64,000 bases of DNA from Streptomyces rishiriensis (GCF_030815485.1 NZ_JAUSWV010000002.1:2852001-2916000); one strand, 5' to 3'. Positions 1 through 9,029 are shown, counted from the first letter of the stretch. Translations and numbers: made by a program. Notes: generated by a model from the sequence alone, not told the origin.

Positions 1-234
1 GGCGTGGGCGTCGTCGAACTCCAGGGTGATCGAGGGACGGCCGCCCAGCGGGGAGTCGACCGGGCCGCCGGCCCCCTCGCGCAGCCAGCCGGCGCGGAAG
101 AGGCGGTCAAGACGCTGGCCGACGGTGGCTCGGGAGAGGCCGGTGGCCTGCTGGAGGGCACCACGTGTCGTCGCCCGCCCCTTGCGCACCAGTTCGAGCA
201 GATCTCCGGCGCTGGCCTGGCCTCGTCCCGTCAT
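1..234 (-). CDS. ROK-family transcriptional regulator, N-terminal part (truncated by the window edge)
   Basis: The 78 visible codons read inward from an ATG at 234 (an in-frame GTG lies at 240) and run off the window. They form a winged helix-turn-helix: a helix reading DLLELVRKGRATTRGALQQ, the recognition segment TGLSRATVGQRLDRL, then a wing ending in LGGRPSITLEFDDAHA. The (S/L)GGRP linker is typical of ROK (NagC/XylR-type) sugar-responsive repressors, in which a sugar-kinase-like domain follows; that domain is outside the window. It diverges from the glycosidase genes at 355-4148, so it is a plausible local sugar-dependent repressor of them; that link is inference. Confidence 0.8.
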   Translation of the reverse strand, partial: MTGRGQASAGDLLELVRKGRATTRGALQQATGLSRATVGQRLDRLFRAGWLREGAGGPVDSPLGGRPSITLEFDDAHA

Positions 235-240
235 GCGCAC

Positions 241-354
241 CCCCTTGTGTTTCTCAAGCCTGCATTACATATTGAGTTTTGCGTGTTAAATAGACGTAAC
301 CCTATGGTAGCCACCGCCGAACCGGTCGGCCTTGTCGTCTTCGGGGAGCCCCGA
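241..354. promoter_or_regulatory. Low-GC divergent promoter region between the ROK regulator and the glycosidase genes
   Basis: Bases 255-300 are conspicuously AT-rich for this genome (ttacatattgag, gttaaataga). This stretch is the likely site of the two divergent promoters and of any ROK operator. No clear symmetrical operator was resolved by eye. Confidence 0.35.
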
Positions 355-2202
355 GTGGATCGCACCGCCCAGCTCATCGCCCGCCCGGCCGAGTACGCCG
401 TTGCATACGATCCGGCGGCGCCGCCCGGTCCGCCGCACTTCGGGGCTCCGGCACCCGGGACCGCGCACCGCGCGGCACTGCGCCGCAGGGCGGCGCACGT
501 ACTGGCGGGCAACTGGACGGGGACGTCGACGGTTCCCTCGCCCGGTCTGTACCCGCACCAGTGGTCCTGGGACTCGGCCTTCATCGCCATCGGCCTGCGG
601 CACGTCTCGCCGCGCCGGGCGCAGACGGAGCTGGAGACGCTGCTGGACGCCCAGTGGGGCGACGGGCGCATCCCGCACATCGTGTTCAACCCCTCCGTGC
701 CGCTCGACGCGTACTTCCCGAGCCCCGACTTCTGGCGCTCCTCGACCGCGGGGCGCGCTGCGGGCGCCCCGCGCACCGTACAGACCTCCGGCATCGTGCA
801 GCCACCGGTGCACGCGCTCGCGGCCTGGCTGGTGCACTGCGCCGACCCGGGCCTCTCGCGCGCCCGCGGCTTCCTCACCCGGGTGTACCCCCGGCTCGCC
901 GCCTGGCACCGCTATCTGCTGCACCGGCGTGACCTGGGCGGGGGCGGGCTGGTGGCCGTCGTCCATCCGTGGGAGCAGGGCATGGACAACGCGCCGAGCT
1001 GGGACGCGCCGCTCTCCCGGGTCGCCCCGGCCCCGGCCCGTTCCTTCCGCCGCGCCGACCTCGACCACGGGGCGCCCGAGGACCGTCCGACCGACCTGGA
1101 CTACGGCCGGTACGTGCGGCTGGCCACGGACTACCGGGACGGCGGGTACCGGGACGGCGGGTACCGGGACGGCGGCGTGCGGGACGGCGGCGTGCGGGGC
1201 AGTGGCGGGCTCCCCGGCGGGTACGGCGCCGAGGAAGCGGCGGACGGCGGGTACGGCGACGGCGGAGAGGCGGACGGCGGACACCGCGCGGACCGGAGGC
1301 GGGACGGGGACCGACGCGAGGACCGAGGGCCGGACGGGGACCGACGCGACGGCCGAGTGCGGGACCGTGGGCATCAGGGAGCCCTCGGACAGGACTGCGG
1401 GCAGGACGGCGGGCACCTGGGCGGCCGGAAGCGGGACGGCAGGCACGCGGGCGGGCCCGGTGGGGGCGGCCACGGCGCCGGGGGCGCGGAGTTCGCCGTC
1501 GAGGACCCCGCCTTCAACGCGCTGCTCATCGCCTCCGAACACGCCCTCGCGCGGATCGCGTACGAGCTGGGCGCGACCGGCACGGCCCGGCACGCGCGCG
1601 CGGAGCGGCTGACGGCGGCCCTCGTCGAGCGGCTGTGGGACCCGGCGGAGGGCATGTTCTTCTGCCGTGATCTGCGCGGTGGGGATCCGGACCCGGGCCG
1701 GCGCCCGCTCACCGGCGCCCTCGTCCCGGAGCGCGGCGTCTCCGGTCTCGTCCCGCTCCTCCTGCCCGGCCTGCCGCGCGAGGTGGCCGCCGCTCTCGTG
1801 CGCACCCTGCGCGGCCCGCACTTCGGCCTGGGCACCGCCACCCGCCTCGCGCCCAGCTACGACCTGCTCGGCGAGGCCTTCGACCCGCACCGCTACTGGC
1901 GCGGCCCGGCCTGGTTCAACACGAGCTGGCTGCTCGAGCGGGGCCTCAGGCTGCACGGCGACGAGACCGGTGCGGACGCGCTGCGGCGGGCTGTGCTGGA
2001 CATCGCGGACACCTCCGACTTCGCGGAGTACGTCGACCCGTACACCGGCGAGGCCTGTGGCGCGACCGGCTTCAGCTGGACCGCCGCGCTCACGCTCGAC
2101 CTGCTGCACGCCGACACCACGTCAGGCACGGGTGTCATGGCCGGACCGGGCATCCCGGCCGGCACGGGTAACACGGCTCTCAAGGGAGGGGACCGGGGAT
2201 GA
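355..2202 (+). CDS. MGH1/GH63-like (alpha/alpha)6-barrel glycoside hydrolase with a low-complexity insertion
   Basis: A cytoplasmic glycosidase-like protein of about 615 residues with no signal peptide. GNWTGTSTVPSPGLYPHQWSWDS near the N-terminus, WGDGRIPHIVFNP, FPSPDFWRSS, WEQGMDNAPSWD and C-terminal RYWRGPAWFNTSWLLERGL are hallmarks of MGH1-like and GH63-like glucosidases and mannosylglycerate hydrolases. The Trp/Asp-rich motifs would line the active site. The GTG at 355 is preferred because GGGGAG lies about six bases upstream; an in-frame ATG at 304 is the alternative. About 120 residues (roughly 259-380) are a Gly/Asp/Arg-rich repeat that interrupts the barrel between LATDYRD and EFAVEDPAFNALL. 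The stop overlaps the next start (ATGA), so the two genes are translationally coupled. The substrate is unknown; an alpha-glucan or compatible-solute glycoside is a guess. Confidence 0.75.
   Translation: MDRTAQLIARPAEYAVAYDPAAPPGPPHFGAPAPGTAHRAALRRRAAHVLAGNWTGTSTVPSPGLYPHQWSWDSAFIAIGLRHVSPRRAQTELETLLDAQWGDGRIPHIVFNPSVPLDAYFPSPDFWRSSTAGRAAGAPRTVQTSGIVQPPVHALAAWLVHCADPGLSRARGFLTRVYPRLAAWHRYLLHRRDLGGGGLVAVVHPWEQGMDNAPSWDAPLSRVAPAPARSFRRADLDHGAPEDRPTDLDYGRYVRLATDYRDGGYRDGGYRDGGVRDGGVRGSGGLPGGYGAEEAADGGYGDGGEADGGHRADRRRDGDRREDRGPDGDRRDGRVRDRGHQGALGQDCGQDGGHLGGRKRDGRHAGGPGGGGHGAGGAEFAVEDPAFNALLIASEHALARIAYELGATGTARHARAERLTAALVERLWDPAEGMFFCRDLRGGDPDPGRRPLTGALVPERGVSGLVPLLLPGLPREVAAALVRTLRGPHFGLGTATRLAPSYDLLGEAFDPHRYWRGPAWFNTSWLLERGLRLHGDETGADALRRAVLDIADTSDFAEYVDPYTGEACGATGFSWTAALTLDLLHADTTSGTGVMAGPGIPAGTGNTALKGGDRG
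1129..1494 (+). repeat. In-frame GC-rich repeat tract coding for a Gly/Asp/Arg-rich insertion
   Basis: It begins with about five copies of a 15-bp unit (CGGGACGGCGGGTAC and variants, 1129-1205) that encode YRDGG or VRDGG. It then decays into looser GACGG/CGGACGG repeats to about 1494. The reading frame stays open and both flanks carry family motifs, so the tract is an expansion inside the gene, not a frameshift. Confidence 0.8.
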
Positions 2203-4148
2203 CGGACCGGCATCATCTGCTCGTGTACGGCGGGACGTTCGCCGCCGTGGGCGACCGCGGGGACATCAGCGGCGTACGGGGCTCCGGGGTGGCCGACGGA
2301 TCCCCCGAGGGGTTGTTCGTCCGGGACGCCCGGCACCTCAGCCGCTGGCAGCTGACGGTCGACGGCGCCGTACCGGAGGTGCTCTCGCCGGTCGCGGACG
2401 GCGACACCACACGGTGCGTGCTCGTCCCGCGCGGCGGCCGCAACGAGCCGCCGTCCTGCACGCTGTTCCGTGAACAGGCCGTCGGGGACAGCTCGTTCGT
2501 CGAGTCGCTGCGGATCGTCAGCAACCGCCCGGTGCCGACGACGGTCCGCCTCGCGGTCACCGCCGACGCCGACTTCACCGACCAGTTCGAACTGCGCTCC
2601 GACCACCGGACGTACGCGAAGACCGGCGTCGTGCGCCGCCGCCAGATCCTCGACGACGGCGTGGAGTTCACCTACCGGCGCGGTGAGTGGCAGTCCTGTA
2701 CGACGGTGACGGCCGAGCCCGTGCCGGACGCCGTCGAGGAGACCGGCACCGGCGCCCGCCGGCTGGTGTGGAAGCTGGAGCTCGAGCCGCACGGCTCCGC
2801 CGAGCTGACCCTGCGGGTGATGGCCCGGCCGCACGGCGAGAAACGGGCCCTGCGGGTGCCCCGCTCACCGGCCGCGATCACCGGTCAACTCCTCGCGCAG
2901 GAGGGCGAGTTCGTGGAGGGCGTGGCCTTCCCGACCGGCTGGCCCGAGCTGGCCGCGGCCTGTGCCCGCGGTCTCGCGGACCTGGCCTCGCTCCAGGTCC
3001 AGGCGACCGGCCCGGACGGCGAGGAACTGCGCGTACCGGCGGCGGGCGCCCCCTGGTTCCTGACCCTGCTGGGCCGTGACGCCCTGCTCACCTCGCTGTT
3101 CGTCCTGCCCTACCGCTCCCGCCCGGCCGCCGCCACCCTGCTCGCGCTCGCCGCGGCCCAGGCCACCGAGACCGGCCCGCGGACCGTGTCCCAGCCCGGC
3201 AAGATCGTGCACGAGGTGCGGCACGGCGAGCTCGCGCATTTCGGGCAGGTCCCGTACGGCCGCTACTACGGCTCCGTGGACGCGACTCCCCTCTTCCTCG
3301 TCCTCCTCGGCGCATATGTCGAGCAGACCCGGGACGTGACGCTGGCCCGCCGGCTGGAGCCGCACGCCCGCGCGGCGATCGGCTGGATGCTGGACCACGG
3401 CGGTCTCACCTCCCGCGGCTACCTGGTGTACCGGGCCGACCAGGGCGGTCTGGCCAACCAGAACTGGAAGGACTCCCCCGGCGCCATCTGCTCCGCGGAC
3501 GGCACCCGCGCGACCGGAGCGGTGATGGCGGCGGGGGCCCAGGGCTACGCGTACGACGCGCTGCGCCGCACGGCGTGGGTGGCGCGCACGGTGTGGGAGG
3601 ACGAGAAGTACGCGGCCCTGCTGGAACAGGCGGCCGCCGACCTGCGGGACCGGTTCCAGCGGGACTTCTGGATGGGTGAGCGTTCCTTCCCGGCGCTCGC
3701 CCTGGACGGTGAGGGCCGCCAGGTCGACGCGCTCGCCTCGGACGCCGGGCATCTGCTCTGGTCGGGCCTGCTGGACAAGGAGTACGGGGAGCAGGTGGGC
3801 CGGCGGCTGCTCGAACCGGACTTCTTCTCCGGCTGGGGTGTGCGCACGCTGGCGTCCGGGCAGCCCGCGTACCACCCGCTCTCCTACCACCGCGGTTCGG
3901 TCTGGCCGCACGACAACGCGCTGATCACGCTGGGCCTCGCCCGCTACGGCCTGCACGACGAGGCCCGTACGGTCGCCCACGCGCTGGTCGATGCGGCGAC
4001 CGCGACCGGACACCGGCTCCCCGAGGTCCTCGCGGGCTACGGCCGTGACACCCACGGGGAGCCGGTACCGTACCCGCACGCGTGTGTACGGGAGTCCCGT
4101 TCGGCGGCGGCCCCGTTGGCGCTGCTCACGGCGGTCGGGGGCGCGTGA
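2199..4148 (+). CDS. Amylo-alpha-1,6-glucosidase / glycogen debranching enzyme-like protein
   Basis: A 649-residue cytoplasmic protein. Residues 1 to about 200 look like the N-terminal beta-sandwich of bacterial debranching-type proteins (GDE_N family): GDISGVRGSGVADGSPEGLF followed by VRDARHLSRWQL. Residues from about 260 form an (alpha/alpha)6 domain with GAPWFLTLLGRDAL, HEVRHGELAHFGQVPYGRYYG, ANQNWKDSPGAI and YHRGSVWPHDNALI, matching the GDE C-terminal / six-hairpin glycosidase group. It starts on the ATG overlapping the previous stop. With the upstream MGH1-like gene it makes a two-gene carbohydrate-processing operon, probably controlled by the divergent ROK regulator. The true substrate may be a glucan branch or another glycoside. 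Confidence 0.8.
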   Translation: MTDRHHLLVYGGTFAAVGDRGDISGVRGSGVADGSPEGLFVRDARHLSRWQLTVDGAVPEVLSPVADGDTTRCVLVPRGGRNEPPSCTLFREQAVGDSSFVESLRIVSNRPVPTTVRLAVTADADFTDQFELRSDHRTYAKTGVVRRRQILDDGVEFTYRRGEWQSCTTVTAEPVPDAVEETGTGARRLVWKLELEPHGSAELTLRVMARPHGEKRALRVPRSPAAITGQLLAQEGEFVEGVAFPTGWPELAAACARGLADLASLQVQATGPDGEELRVPAAGAPWFLTLLGRDALLTSLFVLPYRSRPAAATLLALAAAQATETGPRTVSQPGKIVHEVRHGELAHFGQVPYGRYYGSVDATPLFLVLLGAYVEQTRDVTLARRLEPHARAAIGWMLDHGGLTSRGYLVYRADQGGLANQNWKDSPGAICSADGTRATGAVMAAGAQGYAYDALRRTAWVARTVWEDEKYAALLEQAAADLRDRFQRDFWMGERSFPALALDGEGRQVDALASDAGHLLWSGLLDKEYGEQVGRRLLEPDFFSGWGVRTLASGQPAYHPLSYHRGSVWPHDNALITLGLARYGLHDEARTVAHALVDAATATGHRLPEVLAGYGRDTHGEPVPYPHACVRESRSAAAPLALLTAVGGA

Positions 4149-4245
4149 GCTCCTCCGTTCCGGCCCCGCTCCGGCCGCTTGGCGTGACGTTTGCGTGGTG
4201 TTTGCCGAGCGCTGGCCGAGGGTGACTGAACGCGAGCCGAAGGCA

Positions 4246-4311
4246 GGCCGTACGAAACTGTGGCGGATCCGGCCCCACGCCGGATCCGCCGAACCGCCGG
4301 GCTTCGTACGG
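4246..4311 (+). promoter_or_regulatory. Nested inverted repeats in the leader of the sulfatase-like gene
   Basis: Outer arms CCGTACGAA (4246-4254) and TTCGTACGG (4303-4311) flank a perfect 12-bp hairpin GGCGGATCCGGC (4262-4273) / GCCGGATCCGCC (4279-4290) with a 5-base loop. The outer right arm runs into the ribosome-binding sequence GGAAGGA just before the GTG start at 4324. The structure could gate translation, act as an operator, or end the upstream transcript. Confidence 0.6.
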
Positions 4312-4323
4312 AAGGACCCCCGG

Positions 4324-6204
4324 GTGCCTGTCACCACTCGCTCATCCCAGCCGCCCACCCCGCAAGACCCCGAGGACGACACCCCGACGCCGCGAACCCC
4401 CTCGGCCGACGCCTCGACGGCCGAACCCGCCACGGCCGACGAGGCCACCGAACCCTCCGCGCCCACCGCGCCCGATGAGACCGTCGGGTCCGCCCGCGCC
4501 GCGCAGGCCGTCCCCCGGGGTCTCCGGGCGCGGATCGCGTACTGGCGGGGATGGCGGGGGCGGTATCCGCGGGTCGCTCGGGTGGTGTGGTGGACCGCGA
4601 CCGTCGTCTCCCTGGTGCTCGTGTTCGGGGCGTTGTCGCTGCCGAATCGTCTCTTCGCGCTGCACCCCAGCCGGTTCGTGCGGCTGCCGGGTGAGGCGAT
4701 CATCGGCGCGGCCCTGCTGCTGGCGCTGCCGCGCAGGCCCCGGGTGGCGCTGGCGGCGCTGGCCGGTGCGGCCCTCGGTGCGCTGACCATACTGAACGTG
4801 CTCGACATGCAGTTCGTGGAGTACCTGGGCCGCGACTTCGACCTCGTCCTGGACTGGACCCTGCTGGACGACGCGCAGTCGTACGTGGCGGACTCGATGG
4901 GCGGGGCGGTCGCGCTGGCCGCGTCGATCGGGCTGCTCCTGCTCATCGTGCTGATCCTGGCCGGCATGGCGCTGGCGACGGTGCGGCTGAGCCGCCTCCT
5001 GGTGCGTGACACCCGGCGGGCGACCCGGGGCACGCTGATCGCGGGCACCGTCTGGATCACCTGCTCCGTCCTCGGTGTCCAGTACGCCGAGCTGCCGGTC
5101 GCCTCCGACCAGGTCGTGAACACGCTCGCCTCCGAGGCCAGGCGGGTGCGGGCGACCCTCCAGGACGAGGCGGCGTTCGGAAAGGTGGCCCGCAGCGACA
5201 CGTTCGGGGCCACCCCGCCCGCCCAGCTCGTGCCGGACCTGCGCGGCAAGGACGTGATCTTCACCTTCATCGAGAGCTACGGCCGCAGCGCCATCGAGGA
5301 TCCGGGCATCGCTCCGGGCGTCGTCGAGACCCTGGACACCAGCACCGCGGCCCTGGCGCAGGCCGGCTTCAGCGCGAAGAGCGGCTGGCTGACCTCGGCG
5401 ACGTACGGCGGCAGCAGCTGGCTCGGCCACTCCACCACCCTGTCCGGCCTGTGGGTCGACACCCAGCAGCGGTACCGCACGGTCATGGCCAGCGACCACC
5501 TGTCCCTGACGAAGGCGTTCCAGAAGACCGGCGCCTGGGACACGGTCGGCGTCATGCCGGGCGTGCAGAAGGGCTGGCCGGAGCAGAGGTTCTACGGCCT
5601 GGACAAGGTCTACAACGCGTTCCAGATGGGCTACCAGGGGCCGAAGTTCAGCTGGTCGACCATGCCCGACCAGTACGCCCTGGAGGCGTTCCAGCGGCTG
5701 GAGCACGGCCGCACCGACCGCGACAAGCCGCTGATGTCGGAGATCATCCTGACCTCCAGCCACCAGCCCTGGGCGCCGATCCCGAAGATGGTCGGCTGGG
5801 ACGAGCTCGGCGACGGCTCGGTGTTCGAGGACATCCAGGCGGCCGGTGAGAAGGCGTCCGACGTCATCTCCGACTCCGACCGGTCCAAGAAGGCGTACGG
5901 CGAGTCCGTCCAGTACTCGGTGACCGCTCTCACCCAGTGGCTGGAGCGGTACGGCACCGACGACACCGTCCTGGTGTTCCTCGGCGACCACCAGCCCATC
6001 AGCCGGGTCAGCGGCAACGAGGCCAGCCGGGACGTGCCGATCTCGATCGTCGCGAAGGACCCGAAGGTCCTCGACAAGATCGCCGCCTGGAACTGGACGG
6101 ACGGTCTGAAGCCCGCCCACGACGCCCCGGTGTGGAAGATGAGTTCCTTCCGCGACAGGTTCCTGAAAGCGTACGGCTCGACCCCGCACCCGTCGACCGG
6201 CTGA
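4324..6204 (+). CDS. Membrane-anchored sulfatase / phosphoglycerol transferase-like protein
   Basis: A 626-residue protein with a Pro/Ala/Thr-rich cytoplasmic N-terminus (about 1-75), four or five membrane segments (about 88-240) and a large extracytoplasmic alkaline-phosphatase-superfamily domain. DVIFTFIESYGRS carries the metal-binding acid, TYGGSSWLGHSTTLSG probably the nucleophile Thr/Ser region, and VFLGDHQP the C-terminal metal ligands. The layout resembles LtaS/MdoB enzymes that transfer phosphoglycerol to envelope polymers, so a wall or glycolipid modification role is likely. GTG at 4324 is preceded by GGAAGGA. It stands alone behind a structured leader and converges on the dus gene across a terminator. 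Confidence 0.8.
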   Translation: MPVTTRSSQPPTPQDPEDDTPTPRTPSADASTAEPATADEATEPSAPTAPDETVGSARAAQAVPRGLRARIAYWRGWRGRYPRVARVVWWTATVVSLVLVFGALSLPNRLFALHPSRFVRLPGEAIIGAALLLALPRRPRVALAALAGAALGALTILNVLDMQFVEYLGRDFDLVLDWTLLDDAQSYVADSMGGAVALAASIGLLLLIVLILAGMALATVRLSRLLVRDTRRATRGTLIAGTVWITCSVLGVQYAELPVASDQVVNTLASEARRVRATLQDEAAFGKVARSDTFGATPPAQLVPDLRGKDVIFTFIESYGRSAIEDPGIAPGVVETLDTSTAALAQAGFSAKSGWLTSATYGGSSWLGHSTTLSGLWVDTQQRYRTVMASDHLSLTKAFQKTGAWDTVGVMPGVQKGWPEQRFYGLDKVYNAFQMGYQGPKFSWSTMPDQYALEAFQRLEHGRTDRDKPLMSEIILTSSHQPWAPIPKMVGWDELGDGSVFEDIQAAGEKASDVISDSDRSKKAYGESVQYSVTALTQWLERYGTDDTVLVFLGDHQPISRVSGNEASRDVPISIVAKDPKVLDKIAAWNWTDGLKPAHDAPVWKMSSFRDRFLKAYGSTPHPSTG

Positions 6205-6252
6205 GCACGCACCGTCGACGGACCGGGCGCCCACCGTCGACGGACCGAAGAG

Positions 6253-6276
6253 CACCCACCCGTCGACGGGTGGGTG
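6253..6276. terminator. Bidirectional terminator between convergent genes
   Basis: A perfect 24-bp palindrome made of CACCCACCCGTC (6253-6264) and its complement GACGGGTGGGTG (6265-6276) lies between the sulfatase-like gene and dus. Two further GTCGACGG copies sit just upstream (about 6219-6244). Confidence 0.75.
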
Positions 6277-6289
6277 TCCTGCGGGCGCC

Positions 6290-7438
6290 TCAGCCGCCCG
6301 AGGTGTCCAGTTCGGCGTCCTCGCTGATGCCCGCGCAGTCGTAGGGGTCCTTCAGCCAGCCGTCCGGCAGCACCACCCTGTTGTTGCCGGAGGTGCGGCC
6401 CCGGGGGCCGTCGGCGCCGGTGGGCCAGGGCTGGTCGAGGTCCAGCTCGTCGAGGCCGCCCCGGAGTTCGGCGAGCGACGAGGTGACGGCCAGCCGCTTG
6501 CGCATCTCGGAGCCGACGGCGAAGCCCTTGAGGTACCAGGCGACGTGCTTGCGGAAGTCGATGACCCCGCGCGGCTCGTCGCCGATCCACTCGCCGAGCA
6601 GGGTGGCGTGCCGGACCATCACGTCGGCGACCTCGCGGAGGGACGGCCGCGCGATGTCGTCCGTGCGTCCCTCGAAGGCGGCCACGAGGTCGGCGAACAG
6701 CCACGGCCGGCCGAGGCAGCCGCGCCCGACGACCACGCCGTCGCAGCCGGTCTCGCGCACCATCCGCAGCGCGTCCTCGGCCGACCAGATGTCGCCGTTG
6801 CCGAGGACGGGGATCTCCGGGACGTGTTCCTTCAGGCGGGCGATCGCCTCCCAGTCGGCGGTGCCGCCGTAGTGCTGGGCGGCGGTGCGTCCGTGCAGCG
6901 CGATCGCGGTGACGCCCTCCTCGACGGCGATCCGGCCGGCGTCGAGGTAGGTGATGTGGTCGTCGTCGATGCCCTTGCGCATCTTCATCGTCACCGGCAG
7001 GTCGCCGGCCCCGGCGACCGCCTCGCGCAGGATGGCGCGGAGCAGGTGACGCTTGTAGGGGAGGGCGCTGCCGCCGCCCTTCCTCGTCACCTTGGGGACC
7101 GGGCAGCCGAAGTTCAGGTCGATGTGGTCGGCGAGACCCTCCTCCGCGATCATGCGGACGGCCTTGCCGACGGTGGCCGGGTCGACGCCGTACAGCTGGA
7201 TCGACCGCGGCTTCTCGGTCGCGTCGAAGTGGATCAGCTGCATGGTCTTCTCATTGCGCTCGACCAGCGCCCGGGTCGTGATCATCTCGCTCACGAACAG
7301 GCCCTTGCCTCCGCTGAACTCCCGGCACAGAGTCCGGAAGGGAGCGTTGGTGATCCCGGCCATGGGGGCCAGGACGACCGGCGGGGTGACGGTGTGCGGG
7401 CCGATCCGGAGGGTCGCGTTCTGCGTGGGCGCGGTCAT
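6290..7438 (-). CDS. dusB: tRNA-dihydrouridine synthase (DusB type)
   Basis: A 382-residue FMN-dependent enzyme that reduces uridines in the tRNA D-loop. It shows VVLAPMAGITNAPFRTLCRE (FMN phosphate/barrel start), LNFGCPVPKVTRKGGGSAL with the catalytic Cys, MKMRKG, IALHGRTAAQHY, VLGNGDIWSAEDA, VGRGCLGRPW and a C-terminal helical tRNA-binding region. ATG at 7438 is chosen because GGGTGG sits about eight bases upstream; an ATG at 7444 is possible. It diverges from a DHA2 exporter and ends against a terminator, so it is probably monocistronic. Confidence 0.93.
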   Translation of the reverse strand: MTAPTQNATLRIGPHTVTPPVVLAPMAGITNAPFRTLCREFSGGKGLFVSEMITTRALVERNEKTMQLIHFDATEKPRSIQLYGVDPATVGKAVRMIAEEGLADHIDLNFGCPVPKVTRKGGGSALPYKRHLLRAILREAVAGAGDLPVTMKMRKGIDDDHITYLDAGRIAVEEGVTAIALHGRTAAQHYGGTADWEAIARLKEHVPEIPVLGNGDIWSAEDALRMVRETGCDGVVVGRGCLGRPWLFADLVAAFEGRTDDIARPSLREVADVMVRHATLLGEWIGDEPRGVIDFRKHVAWYLKGFAVGSEMRKRLAVTSSLAELRGGLDELDLDQPWPTGADGPRGRTSGNNRVVLPDGWLKDPYDCAGISEDAELDTSGG

Positions 7439-7512
7439 GGGCATCCACCCATTGTCACGCATCCGGCGACGTGCCCGGCCGCACCTCCGAGCACACCGCT
7501 TGTAGCTACCAT

Positions 7513-7527
7513 TAGTTAGGCGCACTA
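7513..7527. promoter_or_regulatory. Candidate operator/promoter before the first MFS exporter
   Basis: Arms TAGT (7513-7516) and ACTA (7524-7527) surround TAGGCGC inside the divergent dus/MFS gap, just upstream of a possibly leaderless start at 7544. The symmetry is short, so support is weak. Confidence 0.3.
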
Positions 7528-7543
7528 TTGATATCGGCGTACG

Positions 7544-8998
7544 ATGGAGCGCATGCCCGAGCTCAGCCCTCGTCGCCGTCTCCTCGTCCTCGCCATCTGC
7601 TGCATGAGCCTGCTGATCGTGAGCCTCGACGTCACGGTTTTGAACGTCGCCCTGCCCTCGATGCAGAGCGATCTGCACGCCTCCACCGCCGGCCTCCAGT
7701 GGACGATCGACGCCTACACGCTCGTCCTGGCCGTGCTGCTGATGCTCGCCGGGTCGACGGCCGACCGGATCGGCCGCAAGAAAGTCTTCATGGCCGGGCT
7801 GGTCGTGTTCACGCTCGGCTCGCTGCTGTGCTCGCTCGCCCCGAACCTGGAGCTGCTCGTCGCCGCCCGGATGGTGCAGGCGGTCGGCGGGTCGATGCTG
7901 AACCCGGTGGCCATGTCGATCATCACCAACACGTTCACCGACCCGCGCGAGCGGGCCCGCGCCATCGGGGTGTGGGGCGCGGTCGTGGGCATCTCGATGG
8001 CCGCGGGCCCGCTGCTGGGCGGACTTCTGGTGGAGTCGGTGGGCTGGCGGTCGATCTTCTGGATCAACCTGCCGATCGGCGCGGTCGCCCTGCTGGCGAC
8101 CCTGCGGTTCGTTCCCGAGTCCCGCGCGCCGAAGGCCCGCCGCGCCGACCCGGTCGGCCAGCTGCTGGTCATCGCGCTCTTCGGCCCCCTCACCTACGCG
8201 ATCATCGAGGTGCCGGAGGCGGGCGCGGCGACGAGCGGCCCCTTCTTCGCCGTGGCGCTCGCCGCGCTGATCGGCCTGCTGTGGTACGAGCCCCGGCGCA
8301 GCGAACCCCTCGTCGACCTGCGCTTCTTCCGGTCGGTGCCGTTCAGCGGGGCGACCGTGGTGGCGGTCGGCGCGTTCGCCGCACTGGGCGGCTTCCTGTT
8401 CCTGTCCACGCTGTACCTCCAGAACGTACGGGGCCTGGACGCGCTGCACGCCGGGCTGTGGATGCTGCCGATGGCCGTCCCGACGTTCCTGTGCGCCCCG
8501 CTGTCCGGACGGTTGGTCGGCAGCCGGGGACCACGGCTGCCGCTGCTGATCTCGGGCGCCGCGATCACGACGAGCGGGCTGCTGTTCGCCGTCTTCGAGG
8601 CGGAGACGTCCGACGCGACGCTGTTCCTCGGGTACGTGCTGTTCGGGGTGGGCTTCGGGTTCGTGAACGCGCCGATCACGAACACGGCGGTCTCGGGCAT
8701 GCCGCGCGGTCAGGCGGGGGTCGCTGCGGCGGTCGCCTCCACCAGCCGCCAGCTGGGCCAGACGCTGGGCGTCGCGGTGGTCGGCGCGGTCCTGGCGGCC
8801 GGCGTGAGCACCTCGGCGTACCGGGACACCTTCGTCTCGGCCGCCGTCCCCGGCTGGTGGATCCTCGCCGGATGCGGTTTCGTCGTCCTCGTCCTGGGCG
8901 CCGTGACCACCGGGCCCTGGGCCCGGCGGACGGCGGAGCGGACCGCGGCGCGACTGGAGTCGCCGGAGGTCCGGGAGGCGGCGACCCTCAGCGTCTGA
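7544..8998 (+). CDS. MFS drug exporter, DHA2 (14-TM, EmrB/QacA) family
   Basis: A 484-residue proton-coupled exporter. Motif C-like and DHA2 marks are clear: LDVTVLNVALPSMQSDL in TM1, ADRIGRKKVF (motif A) after TM2, RMVQAVGGSMLNPVAMSII in TM4 and GPLLGGLLVESVGWRSIFWINLP in TM5. Hydrophobic segments through residue ~470 fit 14 TM helices. ATG at 7544 has little upstream ribosome-binding sequence and may be leaderless; ATG at 7553 is an alternative. No regulator is fused or directly next to it in an operon; the XRE regulator at 9187-10221 is convergent to it. Confidence 0.9.
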   Translation: MERMPELSPRRRLLVLAICCMSLLIVSLDVTVLNVALPSMQSDLHASTAGLQWTIDAYTLVLAVLLMLAGSTADRIGRKKVFMAGLVVFTLGSLLCSLAPNLELLVAARMVQAVGGSMLNPVAMSIITNTFTDPRERARAIGVWGAVVGISMAAGPLLGGLLVESVGWRSIFWINLPIGAVALLATLRFVPESRAPKARRADPVGQLLVIALFGPLTYAIIEVPEAGAATSGPFFAVALAALIGLLWYEPRRSEPLVDLRFFRSVPFSGATVVAVGAFAALGGFLFLSTLYLQNVRGLDALHAGLWMLPMAVPTFLCAPLSGRLVGSRGPRLPLLISGAAITTSGLLFAVFEAETSDATLFLGYVLFGVGFGFVNAPITNTAVSGMPRGQAGVAAAVASTSRQLGQTLGVAVVGAVLAAGVSTSAYRDTFVSAAVPGWWILAGCGFVVLVLGAVTTGPWARRTAERTAARLESPEVREAATLSV

Positions 8999-9029
8999 CC
9001 CCGCTCTCGACGGTCCGGACGCCTTCGAC

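Noticed and set aside
1129..1494. Possible frameshift in the MGH1-like gene
   Set aside because: Family motifs lie in the same frame on both sides of the tract, so it is an in-frame insertion.
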